Shown: positions 42,026-51,779 of the stretch, piece after piece
Layout of the letters: each line of letters starts with the position of its first letter
How positions within the stretch are numbered: the first letter of the stretch is position 1
DNA from: Buttiauxella sp. A111
Lineage (GTDB): Bacteria; Pseudomonadota; Gammaproteobacteria; Enterobacterales; Enterobacteriaceae
Direction: 5' to 3'
DNA length: 64,000 bases
NCBI RefSeq assembly: GCF_014189855.1
Contig: NZ_BJFN01000001.1
Span: 1,054,001 to 1,118,000, forward strand
Position numbers and translations under genes: made by a program
The notes under the pieces: generated by a model
Databases searched by the model: none
What the model saw: the letters and a program-made list of their open reading frames with translations, nothing else
Told to the model about the DNA's origin: nothing

Positions 42026-42053
42026 AAAGAGCCGCTTATCGCGGCTCTTTTTA
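42026..42053. terminator. Bidirectional terminator between smrB and sixA
   Basis: AAAGAGCCGC/GCGGCTCTTT stem with a TTATC loop and T-run on the plus strand; A-run on the left serves the minus strand. Confidence 0.9.
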
Positions 42054-42070
42054 CTTCATGCTTACGGCTT

Positions 42071-42559
42071 TCAGATAGCTTTAGCTATCTTCAAATTGCA
42101 CGGACTCATCTGCCAGTTGAACACACCTTTCCCGGTTTCGGGATCAAGTGTGACATTGGCAATAGCTGAGGTACTGAACATCGGAGGTGTCTCTTGTGGA
42201 CAGAGCTCAGACACCAGGTAACCGACCAACGGCAAGTGGGAAATCACCAATGCCGATTCAACGCCTTCATTTGCCAGGGCTTGCAGGTAATCACCCACCA
42301 GTCCCACATCGCCGCACGGCGTCAATTCCGGCAGAATGTCTTCTTTACCTGGAAGAATCAGTGCTTCCCGCACAACATCCAGGGTTTGTTCGGCTCGCAG
42401 GTAAGGGCTCACCAGAACACGTTCGATATCCGCTACTTGACCTTTCAACCAAGTCGCCATTACTCGGGATTCATCACAACCACACTGGGTGAGTGGACGT
42501 ACCGAGTCGCTGGCGGCATCGAGTGCTGCGTCGCCGTGACGCATGATAAAAACTTGCAT
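42071..42559 (-). CDS. sixA: Phosphohistidine phosphatase SixA
   Basis: 162-residue histidine phosphatase with RHG motif at MRHGDAALDAA (His8 nucleophile) and second catalytic His in VISHLPLVGYL. In E. coli it dephosphorylates phosphohistidines of the nitrogen PTS (NPr) and was proposed for ArcB. Confidence 0.95.
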   Translation of the reverse strand: MQVFIMRHGDAALDAASDSVRPLTQCGCDESRVMATWLKGQVADIERVLVSPYLRAEQTLDVVREALILPGKEDILPELTPCGDVGLVGDYLQALANEGVESALVISHLPLVGYLVSELCPQETPPMFSTSAIANVTLDPETGKGVFNWQMSPCNLKIAKAI

Positions 42560-42804
42560 ATTGCACCGCTTTTGTTAACCAGGAATGCTTGAATTCCCCT
42601 GAAACTTGAGAGGAGAAATTCAGCAGCCGGGCATTGTGCCTTATCCGTACATCGAATGAAACGCTGTTTTTTACCTCAATGGTGCAAGTATAGTCAATCA
42701 CTGGTTACCAAATGACCGACCAGCATCCATTCACCGAGCTCACTCCTCGCCCTAAGAGCGAGTTAAAACTCATGATTCTTTGACTACAGTTTCATCTTTG
42801 GGGT
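42560..42804. other. sixA-fadJ intergenic region
   Basis: 245 bp with the sixA promoter region and the end of the fadIJ transcript. CTCGCCCTAAGAGCGAG forms a small hairpin near 42747-42763, and GGGG/CCCC arms overlap the fadJ stop codon. Nothing else recognised. Confidence 0.45.
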
Positions 42805-44928
42805 TCAGTTTCCCCAAAAATTTCGTTGTTCTTCCACCATTTGTAAAAGCCTGTCACAAGGAGCAAAACGCTCCCCATAACGACTTGCCAGGCGTTGCAA
42901 TTGTGCGACGACTTCACCCGCCCCCTGTGAATCCATATAGCGGAACGGGCCACCGAGGAACGGTGGGAAACCAATACCGAATACGCCGCCGATGTCACCA
43001 TCGCGAGCGCTGCGAACAACGCCCTCATCCAGACAGCGAGCTGCCTCATTGAGCATCATCATCACACAGCGTTGAGCTATCTCTTTTTCAGTAAGCTGCC
43101 CTTTCGGCGAAACGCCCAGCAGCGTATAGATTGCAGGATCAACCTGCTTTTTGCTTCTACTCCCTTTCCCAGGATAAAGATAGAAACCCCGCCCATTTTT
43201 TCTACCTTTGCGATCGTCGTTCAATATTGCTGCAATACTTTGCGGTGCGGCAAAACGATCGCCGTAAGCACGCTGAAGTATAGGACTAATTTTAGTCCCC
43301 ACATCGATTCCCACCTCATCCAAAAGTTGGATTGGGCCGACCGGAAAACCAAACGCCACCAGCGCATTATCAATTTTATCGACAGGTTCCCCTTCTACCA
43401 GGCAACGCATCGCTTCGTTAACGTAAGGCGCCAGAATTCGGTTGACGTAAAAACCCGCGCTGTCGCCCACCACAATCGGTGTTTTACCCTGTTTTTTAGC
43501 CAGAGCGACCGTCGTGGAAATGGTTTCCGCACTGGTTCCGGCATGCGGGATAACCTCAACTAACGGCATTTTATCGACCGGGCTGAAGTAATGCAGACCG
43601 ATAACCTGCTCAGGTCTTGCGGCGTTTGCCGCAATATCGGCAATAGGCAACGAAGACGTGTTCGACGCAAAAATGGTATGGGGTGCCGCATGTTGTTCAA
43701 TTTCCGCGACCATCTTTTGCTTGAGTGCGAGATCTTCAAAAACCGCTTCCACGACGATGTCACGATGATGGAAACCACGGTAATCCGTACCACCGGAGAT
43801 AAGCGCCATTTCACGCTGGCGTTCGCCCGCTTTCATATGGCGGCGGCGCACTTTTTTATCCAGCAAGTCCCAGCTGTATTTCAACGCATGGTTAATGCCG
43901 TCGTTGTTAATATCTTTGATTCGCACGGGTAATTTGCCTTTGGTCGCCGTGACAAACGCAATACCTCCGCCCATCAACCCGCCACCCAGCACACCCACTG
44001 CGTTTATTGGACGCGGTTGTGCATCCGCACCATGTTCTTTTTTAAGCTCAGTACTGGCAAAGAATAACCCCCGCAAAGCGGCGGATTGTGGAGTCATCGC
44101 CAGTTCACCAAAGGCTTTCGCCTCTGATTCGTAACCGCTAAAACTCCCCTGACCCAGACCCACTTTCATCACTTCGATAATGCGCTGCGTGGCAGGATAA
44201 TTACCGCGCGTTTTTTGCTCGGTTTTCTTACTTACAATGCTAAACAGTAAAGAACGTCCTAGTGGCCCCGCCAGGATGCGTTCCCGAACCGGCAATATTC
44301 GGGATGGCTGGCGGCCTTTTGCCACCAGCTCAATGGCTGCTGCCAATAAAATCGAATGCGGCACCACTTCATCTACCAGCCCAAGTTTTAATGCCTGGCG
44401 CGGACGTAATTGTTTGCCCGTCAGGATCATATCCAGCGCATTGCTGACCCCAATCAAACGCGGCAAACGTTGTGTCCCACCCGATCCCGGCAGCAAACCC
44501 AGTTGCACTTCAGGCAAGCCGAGTTTGGTTTTTTCATCATCGGTACAAACACGCGCATGGCATGCCAGCGCCAATTCCAACCCACCACCAAGACATGCTC
44601 CGTGAATTGCCGCCACCACCGGAATGGGTAAAGCTGCAATTTCTGCCATGATTTGCTGGCCCTGGTGCGCGAGAGTTTGCGCCTCAAGTGTCGTCTGGCA
44701 GTTAGCAATCATGTTGATATCGGCACCCGCAATGAAGTTGTCCGGTTTGCCAGAGATAAAGATCACCCCTTGCAGCGCGGAGTTATCGCGAATTTGCTTG
44801 ATGATACCGTGCACTTCCGGGCCGAAAGAGGCTTTCAGCGTATTCATCTTTTCGCCCGGAACATCAATAGTCACTACCGCGATATTGTCGAGGCGGATAT
44901 GTAAGTTGAAAGCAGAAGTCTGTTCCAT
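42805..44928 (-). CDS. fadJ: Anaerobic fatty acid oxidation multienzyme FadJ
   Basis: 707-residue alpha subunit: enoyl-CoA hydratase (crotonase) domain about 1-190 with [16 protein letters not shown], and 3-hydroxyacyl-CoA dehydrogenase domains about 310-707 with NAD motif [32 protein letters not shown] and [13 protein letters not shown]. Functions with FadI in beta-oxidation, especially without oxygen. Starts exactly at the fadI stop (1-bp overlap). Confidence 0.97.
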   Translation of the reverse strand: MEQTSAFNLHIRLDNIAVVTIDVPGEKMNTLKASFGPEVHGIIKQIRDNSALQGVIFISGKPDNFIAGADINMIANCQTTLEAQTLAHQGQQIMAEIAALPIPVVAAIHGACLGGGLELALACHARVCTDDEKTKLGLPEVQLGLLPGSGGTQRLPRLIGVSNALDMILTGKQLRPRQALKLGLVDEVVPHSILLAAAIELVAKGRQPSRILPVRERILAGPLGRSLLFSIVSKKTEQKTRGNYPATQRIIEVMKVGLGQGSFSGYESEAKAFGELAMTPQSAALRGLFFASTELKKEHGADAQPRPINAVGVLGGGLMGGGIAFVTATKGKLPVRIKDINNDGINHALKYSWDLLDKKVRRRHMKAGERQREMALISGGTDYRGFHHRDIVVEAVFEDLALKQKMVAEIEQHAAPHTIFASNTSSLPIADIAANAARPEQVIGLHYFSPVDKMPLVEVIPHAGTSAETISTTVALAKKQGKTPIVVGDSAGFYVNRILAPYVNEAMRCLVEGEPVDKIDNALVAFGFPVGPIQLLDEVGIDVGTKISPILQRAYGDRFAAPQSIAAILNDDRKGRKNGRGFYLYPGKGSRSKKQVDPAIYTLLGVSPKGQLTEKEIAQRCVMMMLNEAARCLDEGVVRSARDGDIGGVFGIGFPPFLGGPFRYMDSQGAGEVVAQLQRLASRYGERFAPCDRLLQMVEEQRNFWGN

Positions 44929-46238
44929 TATTCGGCCTCCAGAACCATGGCAGCACCCAATCCACCCGCCGCGCAGGCGGTGACTAAACCCAATCCACCA
45001 CCGCGACGACGCAGTTCATGCAGCGTTTGCGTGATCATTCGCGCACCGGTCGCAGCAAACGGGTGGCCGTAAGCAATCGAGCCGCCTAATACGTTGAATT
45101 TCGAATCATCCACTTCACCCGTAGCATGGGCGCGGCCTAACACATCGCGAGCAAAACGTTCACTGGCGAGCATTTTCAGGTTAGCCAGCGTTTGCGCAGC
45201 AAATGCTTCATGCATATCGAATAAGGTCAGGTCATTCAATGTGATGCCTGCTCTTTCTAACGCCAGAGGTGTCGCCCAGGCCGGGCCAAGAAGCATATCT
45301 TGCCAAACATCAACGGCGGTGAAAGCGTAACTGCGCAAGTATCCCAGTGGCTTCAAACCCAATTCTTTCGCACGGGATTCTGTCATTAAAATAACCGCAG
45401 CGGCCCCATCGGTTAACGGGGTGCTGTTGGCGGCAGTGACGGTGCCGTGTTTGCGGTCAAACGCAGGGCGCAGCTTCGCATAGTCGGCAATCGACGAGTT
45501 CTGGCGAACGTTATTATCTTCGCTGAAAGGTTGGCGGTAAGGAGGAATAAAGGCAGTCATCACTTCCTCAGCCAGTTTGCCTTCTTGCCAGGCAATCGCC
45601 GCTTTAGTGTGAGAGCGATGCGCCAACGCATCTTGCTGTTCACGCGTGATACCGTGGGTTTTCGCCATTTGTTCCGCCGTATCGCCCATCCGCAAACCGG
45701 TGGAGTATTCCGCTACGGCTGGCGGCACGGGCAATAAATCGCGCGGACGAAGTTGTGAAAAGAGCTTTAACTTTTGCCCAAGCGTACGGGCTTTATTCGC
45801 ATCGACAAGTACGCGCCCCAGCTTTTTACTTACGCCAATGGGCAAAACGGATGAGGAGTCTGCCCCTCCCGCTATCCCTGCGCGGATTGTCCCCGCCATT
45901 AAGCTTTCGGCTACGTTCGCCACCGCCTGGAAGCTGGTCGCACATGCACGGCTGACACTATAGGCGTCGGTGTGCACACTCATCCCAGTGCCAAGTACAA
46001 TTTCACGGGCAATATTGGGCGCTTCCGGCATCTGGACAACCTGTCCGAAAACCAATTGCTCAATGATTTCTGGGGGAATTTCGCTACGGGCCAATAATTC
46101 GCTGACCACCATGTTGCCAAGATCGACGGCAGGTATACCGTGAAATGCCGTAGCCTGACGGGCAAACGGTGTGCGTAAACCACTGATGATGGCGATGCGG
46201 TCACCCTGACGGGTGACCAGCGGAAGTGCCTGACTCAT
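44928..46238 (-). CDS. fadI: 3-ketoacyl-CoA thiolase FadI
   Basis: 436-residue thiolase, beta subunit of the FadIJ complex. Catalytic Cys in [18 protein letters not shown] (about residue 99), [19 protein letters not shown] with His near 391, and [13 protein letters not shown] with the second Cys near the end. Upstream region contains a FadR site and an ERIC element in the likely leader. Confidence 0.97.
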   Translation of the reverse strand: MSQALPLVTRQGDRIAIISGLRTPFARQATAFHGIPAVDLGNMVVSELLARSEIPPEIIEQLVFGQVVQMPEAPNIAREIVLGTGMSVHTDAYSVSRACATSFQAVANVAESLMAGTIRAGIAGGADSSSVLPIGVSKKLGRVLVDANKARTLGQKLKLFSQLRPRDLLPVPPAVAEYSTGLRMGDTAEQMAKTHGITREQQDALAHRSHTKAAIAWQEGKLAEEVMTAFIPPYRQPFSEDNNVRQNSSIADYAKLRPAFDRKHGTVTAANSTPLTDGAAAVILMTESRAKELGLKPLGYLRSYAFTAVDVWQDMLLGPAWATPLALERAGITLNDLTLFDMHEAFAAQTLANLKMLASERFARDVLGRAHATGEVDDSKFNVLGGSIAYGHPFAATGARMITQTLHELRRRGGGLGLVTACAAGGLGAAMVLEAE

Positions 46239-46260
46239 AACGCTCCCCTGTTCTTCTCAG

Positions 46261-46378
46261 AATACTTCAAGTTGTGGGGGGGTTGGCTGCACTCACAAAC
46301 TCCAGTCACTTACTTTAGTAAGCTCCTGAAGATTTGCTCCTTTGCCGCCTACCCACAACTCGAATTATTTTGGGAATA
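46261..46378 (-). repeat. ERIC element upstream of fadI
   Basis: Minus-strand oriented ERIC of about 118 bp; the complement reads TCCCAAAATAATTCGAGTTG at one end and includes AGCTTACTAAAGTAAGTGAC in the centre. It lies between the fadI start and the FadR site. Confidence 0.9.
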
Positions 46379-46395
46379 AAATTGTAAACGACCAG

Positions 46396-46412
46396 TAGTG
46401 GTCTGACCTGAT
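46396..46412. promoter_or_regulatory. FadR operator of fadIJ
   Basis: Contains TGGTCTGACC (46399-46408), matching the FadR core TGGTnnGACC. On the minus strand it would cover roughly -22 to -38 of a promoter whose -10-like TACAAT is at 46381-46386, a position suited to repression. Confidence 0.78.
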
Positions 46413-46505
46413 CACAGTTTTAACTAAAAAGTTACAATCAGCCAACCAGGGGACGAAAGAATTGGGAGGGGGGACACGCTTTGAGTGAAGTAAATGGGAA
46501 TAGAT

Positions 46506-46553
46506 GCCCTCACCCCAACCCTCTCCCCCTGGAGAGGGAGAAGGCCAGGAGAA
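46506..46553. repeat. CCCTCACCC-type palindromic repeat
   Basis: GCCCTCACCCCAACCCTCTCCCCCTGGAGAGGGAGAAGG unit adjacent to the yfcZ stop. Same family as the repeats at 3526 and 16146. Confidence 0.7.
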
Positions 46554-46563
46554 GGGATAAAAA

Positions 46564-46848
46564 TTAACGCAGGCCCAGCTGGAAGATCATGGTTTCAGCC
46601 TGGCAGCTGAAGATGAAATCAATATCCAGACGAACACCTTCAGCTTCTTCAGTAAACGTCGGAACGATTTGGCAAGGTTCATTTTCTACTTCACGAGCTT
46701 TTGCGCTCAACGCTGCCAGAGTTTCTTCAGCTTCTGCTTTGGTAGCGAATACGCGGCTGTAGGTCGCTGTGCAGTCAGTATTATCAATGATAGAACCGAC
46801 ATCAATACAGCAGCAAACCGGGGTTTCATCAGCAGTGTTTTTACTCAT
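46564..46848 (-). CDS. yfcZ: YfcZ/YiiS family protein
   Basis: 94-residue protein (MSKNTADETPVCCCIDVG...) with three adjacent cysteines CCC near residue 12-14. Conserved in enterobacteria, function not established; the E. coli gene has the same position between fadI and fadL. ERIC elements flank it on both sides. Confidence 0.9.
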   Translation of the reverse strand: MSKNTADETPVCCCIDVGSIIDNTDCTATYSRVFATKAEAEETLAALSAKAREVENEPCQIVPTFTEEAEGVRLDIDFIFSCQAETMIFQLGLR

Positions 46849-46882
46849 TTATGATTTCCTCTGTATTTCAATCCGAAGGGCC

Positions 46883-47008
46883 TTCCTCTAAATAATTCAA
46901 GTTGCAGGAAGGCGGCCAGAGAACTCATCCCGATGAGCTTACATAAGTAAGTGATTCGGGGGAGTGAACGCAGCCAACGCACATGCAGCTCGAAGTATGA
47001 CGAGGAAT
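46883..47008 (+). repeat. ERIC element between yfcZ and fadL
   Basis: About 126-bp ERIC, TCTAAATAATTCAAGTTGCAGG at the left and central AGCTTACATAAGTAAGTGA, ending CTCGAAGTATGACGAGGAA. It begins 34 nt upstream of the yfcZ start, so it may be part of the yfcZ leader. Confidence 0.92.
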
Positions 47009-47077
47009 AAAAAATTCTTGGTTATTTTACGCTCTCCGTTGAACCGACTCCAGTCGTTAATCTTGCCAAAATCTGCA

Positions 47078-47093
47078 AGTGACCCAAATCACA
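47078..47093. promoter_or_regulatory. CRP-type site upstream of fadL
   Basis: AGTGA-CCCAAA-TCACA agrees with the CRP consensus TGTGA-N6-TCACA at nine of ten positions. It lies about 150 bp upstream of the FadR sites. Confidence 0.65.
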
Positions 47094-47217
47094 CTTAAAA
47101 ATGATCTAAAACAAGATTCACCCATTTTGCTTAGTGACGCTTTCCTCGATTTTGCCAGGCAGATCTCGTTTCGACGATCAAATTTGAAAATTTTCAGATA
47201 CAAACTTGCAACATACC

Positions 47218-47234
47218 ATCTGGTCAGACCTATA
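47218..47234. promoter_or_regulatory. FadR operator 1 of fadL
   Basis: ATCTGGTCAGACCTATA contains the full TGGTnnGACC core of FadR. Confidence 0.82.
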
Positions 47235-47241
47235 CTCTCGC

Positions 47242-47258
47242 AACTGGTCTGCTTTCTC
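47242..47258. promoter_or_regulatory. FadR operator 2 of fadL
   Basis: AACTGGTCTGCTTTCTC keeps the left half-site AACTGGT and a weaker right half. Two tandem FadR operators upstream of fadL are known in E. coli. Confidence 0.7.
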
Positions 47259-47346
47259 TGTAACAGATCAGCCCCTACTATTCGCGCTCCTGTTACGGTG
47301 TGTAACAATGTTTGTATAAAAATAAATCTATTATGAGGTTTTGGTC

Positions 47347-48669
47347 ATGAGCCAGAAAAACCTGTTTACAAAGTCAGCCCTCGCGGTTGCAGTGGCAATA
47401 GTCTCATCGCAGGCGTACTCGGCCGGCTTTCAATTAAACGAGTTCTCTTCCTCAGGCCTAGGCCGAGCTTATTCCGGGGAAGGCGCAATCGCAGACGATG
47501 CGGGTAACGTCAGCCGTAACCCGGCGTTAATCACCATGTTTGACCGCCCAACCTTCTCTGGCGGTGCGGTGTTTATTGACCCGGATGTGAATATTGCTGG
47601 CACATCCCCAACGGGCCGTAGCACTGATGCTAATAACATCGCGCCGACCGCCTGGGTTCCAAACTTCCACTTTGTTGCACCCATTAATGAACAATTTGGT
47701 TGGGGAGCATCTGTTACATCTAACTACGGTTTAGCAACAGAATTTACTGACGATTACACCGCAGGCTCAATGGGCGGCAAAACCGACCTGACGACGATGA
47801 ACCTGAACCTGAGCGGTGCATATCGTTTAAACAGCAACTGGAGCTTTGGTCTTGGCTTTGATGCTGTTTACGCTAAAGCGAAAATCGAGCGTTACGCAGG
47901 TGATCTTGGTCAAATTGTCGCAGGCTCTGGTGCATTGCCTCCTTCCCTGGCAGGCCCTGTTTCCCGCATTCCTTCCGACACTCAAATCGCGCACCTGAAA
48001 GGTGATGAGTGGGGTTACGGTTGGAACGCCGGTATCCTTTATGAAATCAATAAAGATAACCGCTACAGCTTAACCTACCGTTCCGAAATCAAAATCGACT
48101 TCGACGGCGACTATAAGAGCAATTTACCTTCCGCTTACAACCCGTTGTTGTCTAAATTTGGCTTACCTGCAGGTACCAATGGGCAAACCGTTCCAGGTTC
48201 TCTGACCCTGAACTTGCCAGAAATGTGGGAACTGTCCGGTTATAACAAAGTTGATCCACAGTGGGCGATTCACTACAGCATTGCTTACACCAGCTGGAGT
48301 CAGTTCCAGGAGCTGAAAGCAACTGGCAGCAACGGCCAGACCCTGTTCTATAAAGATGAAAGCTTTAAAGATGCGTACCGTATTGCTTTAGGTACCACCT
48401 ACTATATGGATAAGAACTGGACCTTCCGTACTGGTATCGCATTTGACGATAGCCCGGTTCCTGGGGATCACCGTTCCATTTCTATCCCGGATCAGGACCG
48501 CTTCTGGCTGAGTGCAGGTACCACTTACGCCTTTAACGAAGATGCGTCTGTCGATGTGGGTGTCTCCTACATGCACGGCCAGCACGTTGAGTTCAAAGAA
48601 GGTCCCTATACCTTCCAGTCTGATGGTAAAGCGTGGCTGTACGGCATGAACTTTAACTATGCATTCTGA
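47347..48669 (+). CDS. fadL: Outer-membrane long-chain fatty acid transporter FadL
   Basis: 440-residue outer-membrane beta-barrel. Signal peptide ends AYS-A, followed by the mature [34 protein letters not shown] region; the NPA motif typical of FadL hatch domains is present, and the C-terminus ends in NYAF (terminal aromatic needed for assembly). ATG at 47347 is 7 nt after GAGG; a TTG two codons earlier is too close to that site. The region around residues 190-210 differs from E. coli, as expected for an exposed loop. Confidence 0.96.
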   Translation: MSQKNLFTKSALAVAVAIVSSQAYSAGFQLNEFSSSGLGRAYSGEGAIADDAGNVSRNPALITMFDRPTFSGGAVFIDPDVNIAGTSPTGRSTDANNIAPTAWVPNFHFVAPINEQFGWGASVTSNYGLATEFTDDYTAGSMGGKTDLTTMNLNLSGAYRLNSNWSFGLGFDAVYAKAKIERYAGDLGQIVAGSGALPPSLAGPVSRIPSDTQIAHLKGDEWGYGWNAGILYEINKDNRYSLTYRSEIKIDFDGDYKSNLPSAYNPLLSKFGLPAGTNGQTVPGSLTLNLPEMWELSGYNKVDPQWAIHYSIAYTSWSQFQELKATGSNGQTLFYKDESFKDAYRIALGTTYYMDKNWTFRTGIAFDDSPVPGDHRSISIPDQDRFWLSAGTTYAFNEDASVDVGVSYMHGQHVEFKEGPYTFQSDGKAWLYGMNFNYAF

Positions 48670-48684
48670 TAGTTAAAGGCTCAC

Positions 48685-48716
48685 AAAAAAGGCGAAACCA
48701 TGGTTTCGCCTTTTTT
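48685..48716 (+). terminator. Rho-independent terminator after fadL
   Basis: Perfect palindrome AAAAAAGGCGAAACCA/TGGTTTCGCCTTTTTT (32 bp) with T-run on the plus strand. Confidence 0.95.
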
Positions 48717-48734
48717 AATGCCCGTAACACAAAT

Positions 48735-48860
48735 ATATACTCTAAATAATTCGAGTTGCAGGAAGGCGGCAAACAAATGAATCCCCAGGAGCTTACTGTA
48801 GTAAGTGACTGGGGTGAATGAGAGCAGCCAACGCACATGCAACTTGAAGTATGACGAATA
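48735..48860 (+). repeat. ERIC element at the left edge of the PTS/glycyl-radical locus
   Basis: About 126-bp plus-oriented ERIC with GAATCCCCAGGAGCTTAC and AAGTGACTGGGGTGAATGAG, and ends TATACTCTAAATAA and TATGACGAATA. Ends 8 bp before the regulator's stop codon. Confidence 0.93.
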
Positions 48861-48867
48861 ATGCCAG

Positions 48868-49560
48868 TTAACGCATCGAAACGGTCGTAACCTCATTAGA
48901 AAGCAACGTTTCCAGGGTGTACTGCGCCATTTGCCCGCTTTGTAAAAACACTTTATGACGAATAGAAAGGCAAATCCGCCCTTCTTGCGTGCGCAGCAGC
49001 CAGGCTTCTTCCTGATTCAGTGCTTTTCCGGAAAGTGTTTTAACATCGTGGCTGATAGCTAACCCGCACGTCCGTTCAATATATTGCAGCACTGAATGGC
49101 TACAATCTTCGCGGGTAAATTCAGGGAAAAGTGAACTCGGCATCCAGGTTTCTTCGATAATCGCGGGTTGCTCATTAATGATGCGCATTCGACGGTAATG
49201 AATCAGCAAACTGCCTGGCGGCTGGGGAAAGTAGTCTGCCAACTCCCCTTCAGCCTGCTGAGTATCAAAAAGTAGCACCACGTTATCCAGTTTCTGGTCG
49301 CTTTGAATGCGTTCAGAAATCGATATCACGCTGTTGTCCTGGTAAAACTCAGGGGGATTCACAAAAATACCGGCCCCCTGCCGGGTATGCACAAAAGATT
49401 CACGCTTGAGTCTGGCAATCGCTTTTTGAATTGTCGGACGGCTAACCTGATAAAACTGTGCCAGAGCGTGTTCACCTTCCAGCGGCGCATAAGGAAGATA
49501 GTTGCCTTTAATTATCTTCTCTTTTAACAAATGATAAATATCGATGTATTTCATGCGCAT
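48868..49560 (-). CDS. GntR/HutC-family (UTRA) transcriptional regulator
   Basis: 230-residue regulator. N-terminal winged helix (about residues 1-70): YIDIYHLLKEKIIKGNY, then LAQFYQVSRPTIQKAIARLKRESFVHTRQGAGIFV, typical GntR recognition. C-terminal UTRA ligand domain (about 90-228; LLIHYRRMRIINEQPAIIEETWM). UTRA domains usually sense a sugar phosphate or similar metabolite. It is downstream of the PTS gene on the same strand, after a hairpin. M1 or M3 (49554) could be the start; the upstream GGA is better spaced for M3. Presumed regulator of the divergent PTS and glycyl-radical genes. Confidence 0.9.
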   Translation of the reverse strand: MRMKYIDIYHLLKEKIIKGNYLPYAPLEGEHALAQFYQVSRPTIQKAIARLKRESFVHTRQGAGIFVNPPEFYQDNSVISISERIQSDQKLDNVVLLFDTQQAEGELADYFPQPPGSLLIHYRRMRIINEQPAIIEETWMPSSLFPEFTREDCSHSVLQYIERTCGLAISHDVKTLSGKALNQEEAWLLRTQEGRICLSIRHKVFLQSGQMAQYTLETLLSNEVTTVSMR

Positions 49561-49581
49561 TCCGGGGAATAAAGCTCGTAA

Positions 49582-49604
49582 CGGAGCCTGAGAATAAGGC
49601 TCCG
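49582..49604 (-). terminator. Hairpin between PTS and regulator genes
   Basis: CGGAGCC/GGCTCCG stem with a nine-base loop between the EIIABC stop and the regulator start; no T-run. May reduce read-through into the regulator. Confidence 0.6.
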
Positions 49605-49622
49605 CCGTCGCCAGATTGACTT

Positions 49623-51533
49623 TCAGGCGACATCCATAACCGCGTGTTGACGGTTGCGCATCATTTTAAAACGTTTCAGGGCAATAGCAATCGTCGCGGT
49701 AGAAACCACACCGGCAGCCATTGCAACCAGCGCCAACAACGGCTTGTCGAATCCGCCCAGCAGGACAATGATTGGCCCGCCATGTGCCACGTTACAATGC
49801 AGACTAAAGATGAAGCCCAGACAGCAAGCTACCGCAGAGCCAATCATGTTTGCAGGGATCACAGCAAAGGGATCACGCGCGGCAAAAGGAATCGCGCCTT
49901 CAGAAATCCCTACCAACCCCATCGCGGCAGCGGCTTTGCCATTCTCATATTCTTCATCATCAAACAGCCCAAAGCGTCTGCCCATAAATGCAGCCAGCGC
50001 CATGCCTAAAGGTGCAACAGGAATCGCCACAGCCTGAGCCCCCATAAACTGCGTTTGCCCTTGGGCAATCAACCCCACGCTGAACATAAACACGACTTTA
50101 CCGAATGGTCCGCCCATATCGAACCCCTGCATCAACCCCATCACAATACCGATAACGATAACGTTGCCTGTAGAGAGATTCGCCAGCATGTGGTTAAGCG
50201 CCGTCATCAAATCAGCAATGGGAGCGCCAATGACAAACATAAAGATTGCAGCGATAAACAGCGTACCGGCGATGGGTGCAATCATAATGGGCACCAACGG
50301 CTGGACCATTTTTGAGTAGTTAAAATGCGTCAACCATTTCACGAAGTAGCCGACGAGCAGCCCCGCAACAATGGCACCAATAAATCCGGTGCCTGCACTG
50401 GCATCGTAGAAAGAACCATTGTTCGCAATCCAGCCGCCAATCAATCCAGGAGCCAACCCCGGCCGGTCAGCAATAGCATAGGCAATGTAACCAGATAGAA
50501 TCGGGATCATCAGCGTAAAGCCAACCACGCCAACGCTCAGTACTTTGTTCCACAAGCTATCAACAGGAATACTTAGCCCCTGCTCGGTCGGTACCCCACC
50601 CAATGCCAGGGATAACGCAATTAACAAACCGCCGACCACCACAAAGGGGATCATGTATGACACCCCGTTCATCAGTGACTTATACAGCATTGAACCTGAC
50701 GAAGTCGTCGAAGCCGGTTTTGCCTTACTGCTGCTTGCCACCTGGTAGAGCGGTGCCGAAAGCGCTTGTTCAATTAAGCCTGTAGCGCCTTTAATCGCCG
50801 ATTTCACACCGCAGATAACCACTTTCTTTCCGGCAAAACGGTCGAGATCGACTTGCTTATCACAAGCCACCACCACCGCATCTGCCCGGGCAATTTCTTC
50901 AGCTGTGGGTGAATCCTTAACGCCAATAGAGCCGTTGGTCTCCACTTTCACTTCATAACCCATCTCTCTGGCGGCTTTAACGATAGCTTCCGCAGCCAGG
51001 TAAGTGTGCGCCACGCCAACCGGACAGCCGGTGACGCCAAGAATCAACCCCTTATCCTGCCTGACTTCTCGGTTGTCATCTTCGGGCGAGGCTTGCGCCG
51101 TGAACAACGCTAACACTTCCTCCTGTGAGGTTGCCTGTAATAGCGTTTCCATAAAGCCGTCTTCGATAAGACGTGAGGAGAGCTGGGCAAGGATCTCGAT
51201 ATGCAAATTGGACGCGTTATGCGGAGAAGCGATCATCAAGAAAACGTGCGAGGGCTTTCCATCTTCAGCACCATATTCAATCCCTTGTGGGCTGATCCCC
51301 ACGACGACTGCGGCCTGTTTCACCACCGGGCTTTTAGCATGCGGGATAGCCACACCGCCTTCAAATCCGGTATTTCCCGTATCTTCACGATCCCAAACAT
51401 CCGCGACAAATTGTGAAATATCAGTGATATGGCCCGCCTGCCACAGTAATTCAGCCATCTCGTGGAAGACCTGATGTTTTTCGCGGGCGTTCAGATTCAA
51501 GCAGATAAGCTCTTTGCTTAATAAGCCATTCAT
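49623..51533 (-). CDS. Fructose-type PTS permease, fused EIIA-EIIB-EIIC
   Basis: 636-residue fused permease that would phosphorylate its substrate during uptake. EIIA (about 1-150): phosphorylated His65 in GGVAIPHAK. EIIB (about 160-265): phosphocysteine Cys170 in GVTGCPVGVAHTY. Linker rich in Ser/Ala/Lys, then EIIC (about 285-625) with multiple transmembrane helices, NNGSFYDASAGTGFIGAIVAG and GISEGAIPFAARDP. Related to FrwB/FrvB- and MngA-class fructose/mannitol-type PTS; sugar specificity cannot be read from sequence. Divergent from the glycyl radical enzyme, whose substrate it probably supplies in phosphorylated form. Confidence 0.92.
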   Translation of the reverse strand: MNGLLSKELICLNLNAREKHQVFHEMAELLWQAGHITDISQFVADVWDREDTGNTGFEGGVAIPHAKSPVVKQAAVVVGISPQGIEYGAEDGKPSHVFLMIASPHNASNLHIEILAQLSSRLIEDGFMETLLQATSQEEVLALFTAQASPEDDNREVRQDKGLILGVTGCPVGVAHTYLAAEAIVKAAREMGYEVKVETNGSIGVKDSPTAEEIARADAVVVACDKQVDLDRFAGKKVVICGVKSAIKGATGLIEQALSAPLYQVASSSKAKPASTTSSGSMLYKSLMNGVSYMIPFVVVGGLLIALSLALGGVPTEQGLSIPVDSLWNKVLSVGVVGFTLMIPILSGYIAYAIADRPGLAPGLIGGWIANNGSFYDASAGTGFIGAIVAGLLVGYFVKWLTHFNYSKMVQPLVPIMIAPIAGTLFIAAIFMFVIGAPIADLMTALNHMLANLSTGNVIVIGIVMGLMQGFDMGGPFGKVVFMFSVGLIAQGQTQFMGAQAVAIPVAPLGMALAAFMGRRFGLFDDEEYENGKAAAAMGLVGISEGAIPFAARDPFAVIPANMIGSAVACCLGFIFSLHCNVAHGGPIIVLLGGFDKPLLALVAMAAGVVSTATIAIALKRFKMMRNRQHAVMDVA

Positions 51534-51551
51534 TTCTTTTCCCTCACAAAT

Positions 51552-51563
51552 ATGTAATTACAA
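51552..51563. promoter_or_regulatory. TGTAATTACA palindrome, PTS side
   Basis: ATGTAATTACAA, whose perfect ten-base core repeats at 51731-51740. It lies about 20 bp upstream of the PTS start. Spacing and duplication suggest the operator of the local GntR-family regulator. Confidence 0.65.
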
Positions 51564-51649
51564 GTTTGGAGAAAAATAGAAACAATCACGATCGCGGGTA
51601 TTGATAAAAATCATATAAACCGTGTGATGACGCCCCCTTCACCAAGAGG

Positions 51650-51665
51650 TGTGAAGGCAATCACA
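51650..51665. promoter_or_regulatory. CRP site in the PTS/glycyl-radical divergent region
   Basis: TGTGA-AGGCAA-TCACA, both half-sites exact. It lies about midway between the divergent starts, so one CRP dimer could serve either promoter. Confidence 0.8.
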
Positions 51666-51729
51666 AAGGGATCCATGTGTAAATTATCGGGCATGTGATG
51701 AAAGTAAGATCCCGATCTCAGTTTTAAAT

Positions 51730-51741
51730 TTGTAATTACAA
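51730..51741. promoter_or_regulatory. TTGTAATTACAA palindrome, glycyl-radical side
   Basis: Perfect 12-bp palindrome 38 bp before the ATG of the glycyl radical enzyme; same core as the element at 51553-51562. Confidence 0.68.
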
Positions 51742-51779
51742 CTTAATAATAGAAACCCAGAAATCAGTAAGGAAAAATT

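Noticed and set aside
47341-47346. TTG start two codons before the fadL ATG
   Set aside because: Only about 1-2 nt from the Shine-Dalgarno GAGG, whereas the ATG at 47347 has normal spacing.
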